From Caldilinea sp. CFX5 (GTDB lineage Bacteria; Chloroflexota; Anaerolineae; Caldilineales; Caldilineaceae): a DNA stretch of 31,171 bases. The DNA lies in NCBI GenBank assembly GCA_021405325.1, contig QWII01000116.1, positions 1-31,171 on the forward strand, in the 5' to 3' direction. Below the pieces are notes generated by a model. The model saw only the letters and a list, made by a program, of their open reading frames with translations. It had not been told where the DNA came from and ran no database searches. Every line of letters starts with the position of its first letter. Position 1 is the first letter of the stretch. The position numbers and the translations under genes were made by a program. Positions 1-6,478 of the stretch are shown here, piece after piece.

Positions 1-84
1 GCGGTGGGAGATACGAGTAGTGCAGTAAGACGCTCGGCCCCCGAAAAGTTCCAAGTCGATGACTTGGAAGCCCAACAGCTTTAG
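1..84 (+). CDS. TnpB-like transposon nuclease, C-terminal tail (cut by window edge)
   Basis: Frame 1 is open from the first base to a TAG at 82-84 and reads ...VGDTSSAVRRSAPEKF... to a tail ending EAQQL. Many TnpB/OrfB proteins of the IS605/IS1341 group end in a weakly conserved tail with a (C)GD-S/T motif, and their stop codon lies inside the right-end hairpin, as it does here. TnpB is an RNA-guided DNA nuclease that promotes retention of its transposon. Only 27 codons are visible and the catalytic RuvC part lies outside the window, so the call depends on the adjoining right-end structure. A chance open frame is the alternative. Confidence 0.5.
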   Translation, partial: AVGDTSSAVRRSAPEKFQVDDLEAQQL

Positions 85-99
85 CGTTGGGTAGCTCAC
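1..99 (+). mobile_element. Right end of an IS200/IS605-family (IS1341-like) element
   Basis: Two adjacent hairpins occur here: a 9-bp perfect stem TTCCAAGTC/GACTTGGAA (49-57 and 61-69, 3-nt loop), then CCCAAC...GTTGGG (71-76 and 86-91) around a CTTTAG-containing loop, followed by TAGCTCAC ending at 99. IS605-group right ends typically read GAAGCCC-stem-CTTTAG-stem-GGGTAG-TCAC, overlap the tnpB stop, and supply the 3' scaffold of the omega/reRNA, with the guide being the DNA just outside the element. The match in layout and motif order is good, but it is judged from memory. No terminal inverted repeat is expected in this family. The left end lies outside the window. Confidence 0.55.
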
Positions 100-270
100 G
101 GAGAACAATCGCGTTGTCGAAGCGCGTGGTTTGACCAAACGCTACGGTCGTTTTGTCGCCGTCGATGCGCTCGATCTGACGTTGCAGCATTGACCGGGCT
201 GGTGGCGGCCACGATTCTGCTCTTTGCGTTGTGCTATATTTTGTTTCAACGGCAAGAAATTCGCGCGTAA
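98..270 (+). pseudogene. ABC transporter scar: ATPase N-terminus joined to permease C-terminus
   Basis: From about 101 to a TGA at 191-193, frame 2 reads [15 protein letters not shown], the unmistakable start of an ABC-2-type ATPase (strand before Walker A). It stops before any Walker A motif. From about 190 to a TAA at 268-270, frame 1 reads a hydrophobic helix ending [15 protein letters not shown], typical of the last helix and basic tail of an ABC-2 permease. A large deletion therefore seems to have fused the first codons of the ATPase gene to the last codons of its partner permease, out of frame. No ATG precedes the ATPase fragment: the codon before GAG is ACG, exactly where the IS605-type end stops. 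It cannot make a working transporter. Confidence 0.6.
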
Positions 271-286
271 CTGTACTTCCCTTGGC

Positions 287-349
287 CAAGCAGGTGTAAT
301 AACAGACCCGGTTTCTGGTAGAAACCGGGTCTGTTATTACACCTGCTTG
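287..349. repeat. 29-bp perfect inverted repeat with 5-nt loop
   Basis: Arms 287-315 and 321-349 are exact reverse complements, with TGGTA between them. The hairpin lies 17 bases after the permease-remnant stop and overlaps the last codons of the opposing O-methyltransferase remnant. It could act as a bidirectional terminator, although no U-tract follows. The extreme length and perfection suggest a mobile palindrome rather than a simple terminator. Confidence 0.8.
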
Positions 350-678
350 ATCGAGATCGTCAACCCATCAAAACCTTGGCGACGTAAGACCGGCACAATA
401 GTAGAGACAAGGGCCGGATGGGCGGCAACGGCGCTGTGGCAGCGCTTCGTACCACTGTCGCCCCTGGGATCAAGCCCCTCATCGGGCAGCGTATTGTCGG
501 GCAGGATCAACCCGCCGGCGCGCACCAGGGCCACGGCTTTGGGTAAGTAGGCGGGATAACCATCCTTGTCAGCAGCGATCAAGACCAGATCAAACCCTGC
601 TTCAGAAATCTCCTGAATTTTCTTGATTGTGCGTATAAACAAGCTAGCGGGGGTATCTATTGTTGCAGGAAAAGCCAA
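337..678 (-). pseudogene. Class I SAM-dependent O-methyltransferase, C-terminal remnant
   Basis: The 113-codon frame reads GFDLVLIAADKDGYPAYL, then VRAGGLILPDNTL, then ...AVAAHPALVSTIVPV...DGLTISI. This is the order of the second half of the caffeoyl-CoA/catechol O-methyltransferase family (PF01596): a metal-site region normally read as IDADK, then GG-I--DN, then DP---ST--P---GL-I. The N-terminal half with the glycine-rich SAM motif is absent, the only available start is a TTG, and the first metal-site Asp appears replaced by Ala. A full family member is about 210-220 residues. I infer a truncated, non-functional gene whose 5' part was lost. Its last codons lie within the perfect hairpin at 287-349. 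Confidence 0.6.
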
Positions 679-777
679 AATCGGTCATGATCATAGCGCA
701 CAGCATCACCCCTGATCAACTTGCCTACCGCCTCCCCTACCATCCTAGGTCTTTTGCATGTGAGACAGGAGAAATTT

Positions 778-1590
778 ATGCAAACGTTTCGTGATCTGGC
801 CTATGTAACGGACGGCCATGAGCGCCAGAAACTGGATCTCTATCTGCCCGATGGGGGCGACAACCACCCGTTGATCATCTGGGTTCACGGCGGCGCCTTT
901 CGCCTGGGCAGCAAGGAGGGCAACGAAAATGACCCGGTGCCGGTGCAGTATGTGGCGCAGGGGTATGCTGTCGCCTCGCTTAACTACCGCCTGAGTCAAC
1001 ATGCTATTTTTCCAGCGCAGATCCAGGATTGCAAAGCGGCGGTGCGCTGGTTGCGCGCCCATGCCGCCCAGTTCAAACTCGACCCCAACCGCTTTGCTGC
1101 GTGGGGGCCGTCGGCGGGTGGACATCTGGTCGCCATGCTTGGCACGACGGGGCAGGTGGCAGAATTTGAAGTGGGCGAGCATCGGAACGTTTCCAGTCGC
1201 GTGCAATGTATAGTCGATTATTTCGGGCCAACCGACTTCTTGCAAATGGACGCCCAACGCCCGCCCGATGGCATGCTCCATGACACCCCCGATTCGCCGG
1301 AATCGGAGCTGATCGGCGGGCCGATTCAGGAGAACAGAGCGAAAACGGCCAGGGCTAATCCCATCACCTATGTCACCGCCGACGCACCGCCCTTTTTGGT
1401 AGTTCACGGCAATCAAGACCCACTGGTGCCATATGGGCAAAGCGTTTTGCTGGTCAACGCCTTGCTGGTCGCCGGGGTCGATGTGGCCTTTTACACGGTT
1501 GTTGGCGGGGGACATGGCCGCTTTACCGATCCGGCCGTACCCAAAATAACCGAAGCGTTTCTGGCAAAGCACCTTGGTGTTGCACCCTGA
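778..1590 (+). CDS. Alpha/beta-hydrolase, BD-FAE/carboxylesterase type
   Basis: A 270-residue protein starting at ATG 778, with an AGGAG ribosome site six bases upstream; an in-frame TTG at 721 has no such support. It carries the oxyanion-hole HGG (37-39), the nucleophile elbow GPSAGG with Ser112, an acid Asp214 in HGNQDPLVP, and catalytic His246 in GGGHG. These are the marks of the esterase/lipase family that hydrolyses short acyl or feruloyl esters (BD-FAE, PF20434). No signal peptide is visible, so it is probably cytoplasmic. It is the first gene of a same-strand run with an aldo/keto reductase 37 bases downstream. The natural substrate cannot be told from sequence. Confidence 0.85.
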   Translation: MQTFRDLAYVTDGHERQKLDLYLPDGGDNHPLIIWVHGGAFRLGSKEGNENDPVPVQYVAQGYAVASLNYRLSQHAIFPAQIQDCKAAVRWLRAHAAQFKLDPNRFAAWGPSAGGHLVAMLGTTGQVAEFEVGEHRNVSSRVQCIVDYFGPTDFLQMDAQRPPDGMLHDTPDSPESELIGGPIQENRAKTARANPITYVTADAPPFLVVHGNQDPLVPYGQSVLLVNALLVAGVDVAFYTVVGGGHGRFTDPAVPKITEAFLAKHLGVAP

Positions 1591-1627
1591 AGAACTAATG
1601 TTGTGTATCGAGTGAAAGGTTCAAACG

Positions 1628-2455
1628 ATGAAGATTCCAACCCTCCCGCTCAACAACGGCTACGCCATCCCCCAGATCGGTCTAGGCACCGCTTCCCTGA
1701 AAGATGACGTAATCGCGCCGGTGCTTGTAACGGCTATTGAAGCCGGCTACCGCCACATCGACACCGCCTTCCGCTACGGCAATCAGCGCGGCGTGGGCAA
1801 GGGCATCCGCAACAGCGGCATCGCGCGCGAGGAACTCTTCGTCACCACTAAGTTGGATGGCGAGTTTCAGGGCAACGACCGCGCCATTGCCGGCCTCGAC
1901 GAGTGTCTGCGCCAGCTTGACTTGGACTATGTGGATCTGCTCTTGATCCACTGGCCGCTGCCCCAGCGCGATGAGTATATCGCCACCTGGAAGAGCTTTG
2001 AGACGTTACTGGCCAGTGGCAAGACGTGGTCAATCGGCGTTTCCAACTTCAAGCCGGCCCATCTGGATCGGCTCTTTGCCGAAACCACGATCCGCCCGGT
2101 AGCAAACCAGATCCAGTTGAGTCCGCGCATCACCCGGCCCGACCATGTAGCCTATGACCGCGCCCACGACATCGTCACCGTGGCCTGGAGTCCGCTGGGT
2201 CAAGGGAAAGGGCTGTTGGATGAGCCGCTGCTGGCGACCATCGGCGCGCGCTATAGCAAGACGCCGGCACAGGTTGTCCTCCGTTGGGACATTGAACTTG
2301 GCCTGGTGACGATCCCCCGGTCGTCAAATCCGGTGCGGCTGGCGCAGAATCTGGACATCTTCGACTTCAGCCTCACCGCGAACGAAATCGCCGCCATCAC
2401 AGCGCTCGACACCGGGGCGGAGCCGCGGGTCGATTCCGATACGATGGGCCATTAA
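1628..2455 (+). CDS. Aldo/keto reductase (2,5-diketo-D-gluconate reductase-like)
   Basis: A 275-residue single-domain TIM barrel that reduces aldehydes or ketones with NADPH. The catalytic tetrad is present: Asp45 and Tyr50 in HIDTAFRYGN, Lys75 in VTTKL and His108 in LIHWP. The cofactor-binding end IPRSSNPVRLAQN, where the 2'-phosphate of NADPH is usually held, is intact, as is the AWSPLGQG strand. Length matches the DkgA/DkgB-like AKR5 group. A GAAAGG sequence lies about eight bases before the ATG. The stop codon is immediately followed by the GTG of the decayed HAD gene, so the two were once translationally coupled. Sugar-ketone or methylglyoxal reduction is plausible, but the substrate is unknown. 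Confidence 0.88.
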   Translation: MKIPTLPLNNGYAIPQIGLGTASLKDDVIAPVLVTAIEAGYRHIDTAFRYGNQRGVGKGIRNSGIAREELFVTTKLDGEFQGNDRAIAGLDECLRQLDLDYVDLLLIHWPLPQRDEYIATWKSFETLLASGKTWSIGVSNFKPAHLDRLFAETTIRPVANQIQLSPRITRPDHVAYDRAHDIVTVAWSPLGQGKGLLDEPLLATIGARYSKTPAQVVLRWDIELGLVTIPRSSNPVRLAQNLDIFDFSLTANEIAAITALDTGAEPRVDSDTMGH

Positions 2456-2845
2456 GTGAACAAGGTAACCAACCTGATCATCGACTCAGAACCCCTCCAC
2501 GCCGAAGCGAAACGGCTCACGCTGGTGCATTTCGGCATCCAACCCTCCAGTACGCTCTTTGACGATTTCAAGGGGCGCACCGACAAGGCGTTTTTCCAAT
2601 TCGTGGCGCAACCCCTCGCCGCCGGCTTGGCGACCGCCGAGGAAATGGATGCCTATAAACGGGGCGTCTCTGCCGAACTCTTCGAGGGCGTTCCTTACGG
2701 CATTCGGGCGGCCAAGGTAGCGTAATGCAACGTTGCGGCGCTGACGACAACGTTGCCGGACAAAGAACTTCACCAGGCAGGCGCCGATCTGGTGGTCGCC
2801 TCATTCGCCGAACGGGGTCGGGCACTGGACCTTATTTTGGAATAG
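2456..2845 (+). pseudogene. HAD-family phosphatase (beta-phosphoglucomutase-like), degenerate
   Basis: The frame opens with GTG right after the aldo/keto reductase stop and reads NLIIDSEPLHAEAKRL, then FKGRTDKAFF, the cap entrance of a PGMB/CbbY-type HAD phosphatase. The expected FDxDGxL nucleophile motif between LII and DSEP is missing, an apparent in-frame loss of about eight codons. The frame stops at TAA 2723-2725. The same frame then reads TLPDKELHQAGADLVVASFA to a TAG at 2843-2845, which is the normal C-terminus of the family. The central half of the Rossmann domain is absent. It therefore lacks the catalytic Asp, has an in-frame stop and has a large internal deletion. No active enzyme can be expected. 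Confidence 0.75.
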
Positions 2846-2851
2846 CCATCT

Positions 2852-3241
2852 ATGATCGAAAAAGTCCATTTCATTCTCTATGTCCGCGACCAAGAGGCCA
2901 GCACCACCTTCTATGCCCGCGTGCTGGACACAGCGCCTGCGCTGCATGTGCCGGGGATGACGGAGTTCGCGTTGGGTGAAAACGTAGTGCTTGGCCTGAT
3001 GCCGCAACAAGGCATCATCAATCTGCTTGGCTCTGCTGTTGGAGAACTGGGGCAGTGGGGCAAGATGGCCGGGGCGGAGGTCTATCTGGTGGTGACTGAC
3101 CCGGCGGCCTATCACCAACGTGCGCTGGCGGCCGGGGCGCACGAGTTGAGTGGCTTGGCCCTGCGCAATTGGGGTGATGAGGTGGCGTACAGCGCCGACC
3201 TGGATGGCTACATCCTGGCCTTTGCGCACCGAGTCACCTGA
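2852..3241 (+). CDS. VOC-superfamily protein (glyoxalase/bleomycin-resistance fold)
   Basis: A 129-residue protein with the paired beta-alpha-beta-beta-beta modules of the vicinal-oxygen-chelate fold: VHFILYVRDQEASTTFYARVL at the N-terminus and SADLDGYILAFA at the C-terminus. His6 is in the usual first metal-ligand position; the usual C-terminal Glu ligand is not obvious. Members include glyoxalase I, dioxygenases and drug-binding resistance proteins, and the specific role here is unknown. The gene starts six bases after the HAD pseudogene and is probably co-transcribed with the esterase and aldo/keto reductase. It is intact, unlike its upstream neighbour. Confidence 0.8.
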   Translation: MIEKVHFILYVRDQEASTTFYARVLDTAPALHVPGMTEFALGENVVLGLMPQQGIINLLGSAVGELGQWGKMAGAEVYLVVTDPAAYHQRALAAGAHELSGLALRNWGDEVAYSADLDGYILAFAHRVT

Positions 3242-3254
3242 ATCCCACTGTCTA

Positions 3255-3794
3255 TTACCTCGCCTTCTCCTTGCGTTTGAGGTATTGCACTTCGCCCCAC
3301 TGGGTTCTACCCCACGGTTTGTAGATCGACAGAACTGTCGCAATCCATAGCGCCGCAAAAAAGGCCACCATACAGACTGACAAATTGAGCGGAACCGAGC
3401 CTAACGCCGCTGCCCGGTTTTGTGCCGTTTGTTCGGCCAGACCCCGCACCCAAAAGTTCTCCTGCACAGTGGCAAAGCCCACAATCCCCAGTGAGATGAG
3501 CAGCTTGATCACCACCCACCAATATTGAAACAGCCCCCACGGCGTCCCCAGCGAGACAAGCAACCCGCTGCTGATCGACAACACCACCAACGGAATCACC
3601 AGCGCCAGATCAAAAATGTGCATGAAGGCATAGGCGGCATGGCGCAATTCAACATCCTCAGTCAACATGCCAATCAGGCTCAGGATCAGCATGGCCCCAC
3701 AGGCGCCGAGCCAGCTCACCGAAACACCAACGTGCAAGGTCAAGAAGAGCTTACGCAGGGCGGGCGAGAGTTTGGGAAATGAAAGCAGCGGCAT
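3255..3794 (-). CDS. Four-helix integral membrane protein (DUF2269/CopD-like)
   Basis: A 179-residue protein with four predicted membrane helices, near residues 15-38, 48-72, 80-106 and 130-156. Helix 1 holds LHVGVSVSWLGA, a His-Trp-Gly pattern like that in CopD-like and DUF2269 membrane proteins, where such histidines may bind haem or metal. I recognise the architecture but not a specific function. An AAAGGAA ribosome site precedes the ATG. The gene is divergent from a MarR regulator and shares a compact two-way promoter with it, so MarR control is likely. It ends 13 bases from the convergent VOC gene. Confidence 0.7.
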   Translation of the reverse strand: MPLLSFPKLSPALRKLFLTLHVGVSVSWLGACGAMLILSLIGMLTEDVELRHAAYAFMHIFDLALVIPLVVLSISSGLLVSLGTPWGLFQYWWVVIKLLISLGIVGFATVQENFWVRGLAEQTAQNRAAALGSVPLNLSVCMVAFFAALWIATVLSIYKPWGRTQWGEVQYLKRKEKAR

Positions 3795-3850
3795 TGGTTG
3801 AATTCCTTTCCAGTTCGTGTTACACTAAATTATCTTGGCGATTAAATATC

Positions 3851-3880
3851 TTGACAGACAAACTATATTCATTATATGAT
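3851..3880 (+). promoter_or_regulatory. Sigma70-type promoter for the MarR gene
   Basis: TTGACA at 3851-3856 and TATGAT at 3875-3880 are separated by 18 bases, close to consensus, in an AT-rich stretch. Transcription would begin near 3887, upstream of the chosen MarR start. Confidence 0.7.
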
Positions 3881-3898
3881 TTTTACCTTGTTTGTCAA
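3871..3898 (-). promoter_or_regulatory. Sigma70-type promoter for the four-helix membrane protein gene
   Basis: On the minus strand a perfect TTGACA (3898-3893) and a perfect TATAAT (3876-3871) are spaced by 16 bases. It overlaps the MarR promoter on the other strand, so one bound repressor could block both. Confidence 0.7.
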
Positions 3899-3942
3899 GA
3901 TTCTTTTTTATCAAGGTATTAGCAATGAGAGGAAAACCAAGT

Positions 3943-4437
3943 ATGACGCATTCAGCAACTACGACAACAACGCGCCGAGAATTGATCCAGGCGCTAACCC
4001 TGGCGCTGCGAGACGCCAGCACCGCCACCGTGTTGATCCATACGCTTATTGCCGAAAGTTTTGGGTTAAACGTCAGTGATTGGAAATGTGGAGAACTGGT
4101 CTATCGTCACGGCGCGCTGACCGCCGGTCAACTGGCCGCGATGACGGGCTTGACCACCGGCACGATCACGGTTATTATTGATCGGCTGGAAAAAGCGCGC
4201 CTTGTGCGCCGGGTCAGCGATGCCAAAGACCGGCGCAAAGTGTGGGTGGAGGCAACCAACGAACGGAACGAGGAAATGCGCCAGCGGCTCGACGAAGCTT
4301 TTGGCCCGGTGTTGGCCTGGATGAACGAGTATTCGGATGAGCAGCTTGCCTTCCTGGTGGCTTTTACCCAACGCAGCGCAGAACTGACGCTGGCAGCGGC
4401 TGCTCACTTCCGTCAGCAGGTGATGCAAAACCAGTAA
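3943..4437 (+). CDS. MarR-family transcriptional regulator
   Basis: A 164-residue winged-helix regulator. Residues 59-83 (LTAGQLAAMTGLTTGTITVI) form the helix-turn-helix and DAKDRRKVWV (93-102) the classic MarR wing. Long N- and C-terminal helices supply the dimer interface. The start at 3943 is preferred because GAGAGGA lies nine bases upstream; ATG 3925 is an alternative, and the frame's first start codon at 3892 would fall on the transcription start. MarR proteins are usually ligand-released repressors of neighbouring efflux or detoxification genes. The target here is probably itself and the divergent four-helix membrane protein. Confidence 0.88.
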   Translation: MTHSATTTTTRRELIQALTLALRDASTATVLIHTLIAESFGLNVSDWKCGELVYRHGALTAGQLAAMTGLTTGTITVIIDRLEKARLVRRVSDAKDRRKVWVEATNERNEEMRQRLDEAFGPVLAWMNEYSDEQLAFLVAFTQRSAELTLAAAAHFRQQVMQNQ

Positions 4438-4551
4438 CGCCGGCAGGCCGTGCAACAACACTGGCAGGTGAATGCGCCGTTGACCCGTCGGCGGTCAGCC
4501 TGACTTCCCACAATATATCCGTAAATCCTACCGCGGTATACGGCCTCACTG

Positions 4552-4767
4552 CTAAGATTGTGCAATGATAACAGCGTAGTAACTGTCCTCCGCCATGTTG
4601 AAAGGGAAGTCGCCGTGCCGGTCTTGTGTCGGGATTGAGGGCAGGATAACAGGGGACACAATGAAAATATTGGAAAACAAAGGCGAGAAGGCGTCCGTCG
4701 CCTGCTGCGCAGACCAGCCCCGGAAATAATGCTCGATATCCATACGCGTGAACCTGCACCGTAGCAT
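4552..4767 (-). CDS. Unrecognised 71-codon open frame in a 400-base gap
   Basis: The 408 bases between the MarR gene and the MocR-type regulator hold no recognisable gene. The best candidate is this frame, containing FTRMDIEHYFRGWSAQQATD and ending in a hydrophobic strand and AVIIAQS. Its composition looks protein-like and unlike a shadow frame, but I see no ribosome site and know no family. It may be a remnant of a larger gene. The rest of the gap shows no clear RNA or repeat. Confidence 0.2.
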   Translation of the reverse strand: MLRCRFTRMDIEHYFRGWSAQQATDAFSPLFSNIFIVSPVILPSIPTQDRHGDFPFNMAEDSYYAVIIAQS

Positions 4768-4845
4768 TCCGGCGCAGGCGCCTTGGTTGCGCCAAGCTGC
4801 ATGACCTGATGAATCGTTGGCGATCGGTTAACCAGTGGCGGTTTA

Positions 4846-6321
4846 CTACATTCGCTGATAGAGATGCATCGCCTTCTCCAACCGTTGGATACCCACTTCA
4901 ATTTCGGCTGACGTGTGGGTGGCAAAGTTCAGCCGTAGATATGCCTCACCCTCCGCCGGGTTAGGAAAAAAGCGCGTGCCGGGGGCAAATTCGACGCCGG
5001 TTTCGGCGGCGAACGGTATGAGATCAAGACAAGAGTACCTCGCTGGTAGACGCAACCAAACAAAGAGGCCACCCTGCGGCGGGTCGAGATGCACTTCTGG
5101 CGGCAGATAGCGTCGAATGGCTGCGATCATCGCATCGCGCCGCTGCCGGTAGAGACGGCACGAACGGCGCACATGCGCCTGGTATTGCCCCACGTTGACA
5201 TAGGCGTCGAGCGTGCGCTGCATCAGGGTAGGAACCGTGAGATCGCTCACCCGCTTGAGCACCGCCAACCGCTGCAAGACCGGCCCCTCCGCCACCAGAA
5301 ACCCCATCCGCAATCCCGGCATCAACATCTTGGAAAAAGTGCCGATGTAGATCACCCGCCCACCAGGGTCAAGCGTTTTGAGCGCCGGTTGCACGCGCCC
5401 TTCATAGCGCAGATCGCCGACATAGTCATCCTCCAAGAGCGGAATATTATAGCGCTCCGCCAATGCCACCAGTTGTCGCCGCCGCACACCACTAAGACAA
5501 GCGCCGGTTGGATTCTGAAAATTGGGGATGGTGTAGATCAACTTGGGGTGATATTGCTGCAACAGCGGCTCCACCTGCGCCACCGCCATACCTTCCGCAT
5601 CAACCGGCGCCCCAACTAGCTGTAAATCCAGCGTGCGAAAGAGTTCCAGCGCCAGGTTATAGGTCGGGCTTTCCACCAACACCGCATCGCCCGGCTTGAG
5701 CAAAAGCTGGCAGACCAACGCCAACGCCTGTTGCGACCCCGCCGTGATTAGTATGTTATCAGGATGCGCCGTGATGCCCTGGCTACCCAGGACATGGGTG
5801 ATGGTGGTGCGCAGCGGTGCATAACCGCTGTCCAGCGCGCCATACGCCAAGGCGTTGGCCCCGTCCCGCAGGAGGACATCCTGTATGGTGTGCAGCAAGG
5901 CTTTGATGGGATACTCGCGCGGGTCGCCCACACCGGTAAAGGCGATGGGTTTGGGATGTTTACGCGGGCGGCGGGTGGCGGCGTGTTGCACTTCGTAGGG
6001 GAGTTCCTCTGCCCGGATCACCGCTTGCTGCCAGAGGGGCCAACGGTTGTGATCGTCATCCAGGCTGTTAGGTGGCGGTAGCGAACGCGCCAACACAAAG
6101 GTGCCGCTCCCTTCACGGCTATAGAGCAAGCCTTCACTCTCTAAGGTGGCATAGGCGTTGTTGACCGTAATGCGGCTGACGCCCAACTCCTGCGCCAGTT
6201 GACGGGTGGCCGGTAGTCGCGTCTCTGGGGCCAGCGCCCCGGAGAGAATCTGCTGACGCAGGTACGTTTCAATCTGTTGATAGAGCGGTGTTGCACTTTG
6301 CGAGTCGAGTGGGATGCGCAT
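4846..6321 (-). CDS. MocR/PdxR-type regulator: GntR DNA-binding domain fused to PLP aminotransferase fold
   Basis: A 491-residue protein. Residues 10-77 are a GntR winged helix (TPLYQQIETYLRQQI, LPATRQLAQELGVSRITV, EGSGTFV). Residues 125-490 are a fold-type I aminotransferase domain: NFQNPTG near 267-273, EDDY at 297-300 for the PLP ring nitrogen, and Lys331 in GTFSKMLMPGLRMG for the PLP aldimine. MocR proteins sense PLP or an amino compound and regulate vitamin B6, GABA or related genes. MRIPLD is chosen as start because it matches the usual family beginning; upstream starts (ATG 6342, TTG 6372) exist without good ribosome sites. It is divergent from an aldo/keto reductase, its probable target. 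Confidence 0.88.
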   Translation of the reverse strand: MRIPLDSQSATPLYQQIETYLRQQILSGALAPETRLPATRQLAQELGVSRITVNNAYATLESEGLLYSREGSGTFVLARSLPPPNSLDDDHNRWPLWQQAVIRAEELPYEVQHAATRRPRKHPKPIAFTGVGDPREYPIKALLHTIQDVLLRDGANALAYGALDSGYAPLRTTITHVLGSQGITAHPDNILITAGSQQALALVCQLLLKPGDAVLVESPTYNLALELFRTLDLQLVGAPVDAEGMAVAQVEPLLQQYHPKLIYTIPNFQNPTGACLSGVRRRQLVALAERYNIPLLEDDYVGDLRYEGRVQPALKTLDPGGRVIYIGTFSKMLMPGLRMGFLVAEGPVLQRLAVLKRVSDLTVPTLMQRTLDAYVNVGQYQAHVRRSCRLYRQRRDAMIAAIRRYLPPEVHLDPPQGGLFVWLRLPARYSCLDLIPFAAETGVEFAPGTRFFPNPAEGEAYLRLNFATHTSAEIEVGIQRLEKAMHLYQRM

Positions 6322-6377
6322 AAAACAAGCTTTCACAGCCATAACAGTACCAGACCAATCCTCACAGAACAAAAAAG

Positions 6378-6421
6378 TGGACTTATCAAATTGGTCATAA
6401 ATTGGCTCTATTCATGGAGCC
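6378..6421. promoter_or_regulatory. Direct repeats between MocR regulator and aldo/keto reductase
   Basis: AAATTGG occurs at 6388-6394 and again at 6399-6405, exactly 11 bases apart (about one helical turn), with a related GTGGACTTAT just before. A small stem GGCTC/GAGCC (6404-6408 and 6417-6421) follows. MocR regulators commonly bind direct repeats in divergent promoter regions, so this is a candidate operator. I could not fix the -35/-10 boxes with confidence. Confidence 0.4.
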
Positions 6422-6478
6422 GTACGCATGATACCATAAAGCGAGAATCAGTCAAAATGAATGTAAGAGGAGGAGATG

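Larger units (their letters stand above)
3848..3901. promoter_or_regulatory. Inverted repeat covering both -35 boxes: candidate MarR operators
   Basis: ATCTTGACAGACAA at 3848-3861 is the reverse complement of TTGTTTGTCAAGAT at 3888-3901 with one mismatch. The right arm is itself a small palindrome, CTTG-N5-CAAG. Each arm contains one of the two divergent -35 boxes. MarR proteins bind palindromes of this size, so autoregulation together with control of the membrane gene is a natural inference. Confidence 0.55.

Noticed and set aside
721..777. Longer N-terminus of the esterase from TTG 721
   Set aside because: ATG 778 has a good AGGAG site six bases upstream, and the extra 19 residues match nothing expected of the family.
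745..1572. A 275-codon minus-strand frame opposite the esterase
   Set aside because: The plus strand carries a full catalytic triad and ribosome site; the opposite frame shows no motif.
2801..3358. A 185-codon minus-strand frame crossing the VOC gene
   Set aside because: It is antisense to the intact VOC gene and runs into the membrane protein gene; it has no motif or ribosome site.
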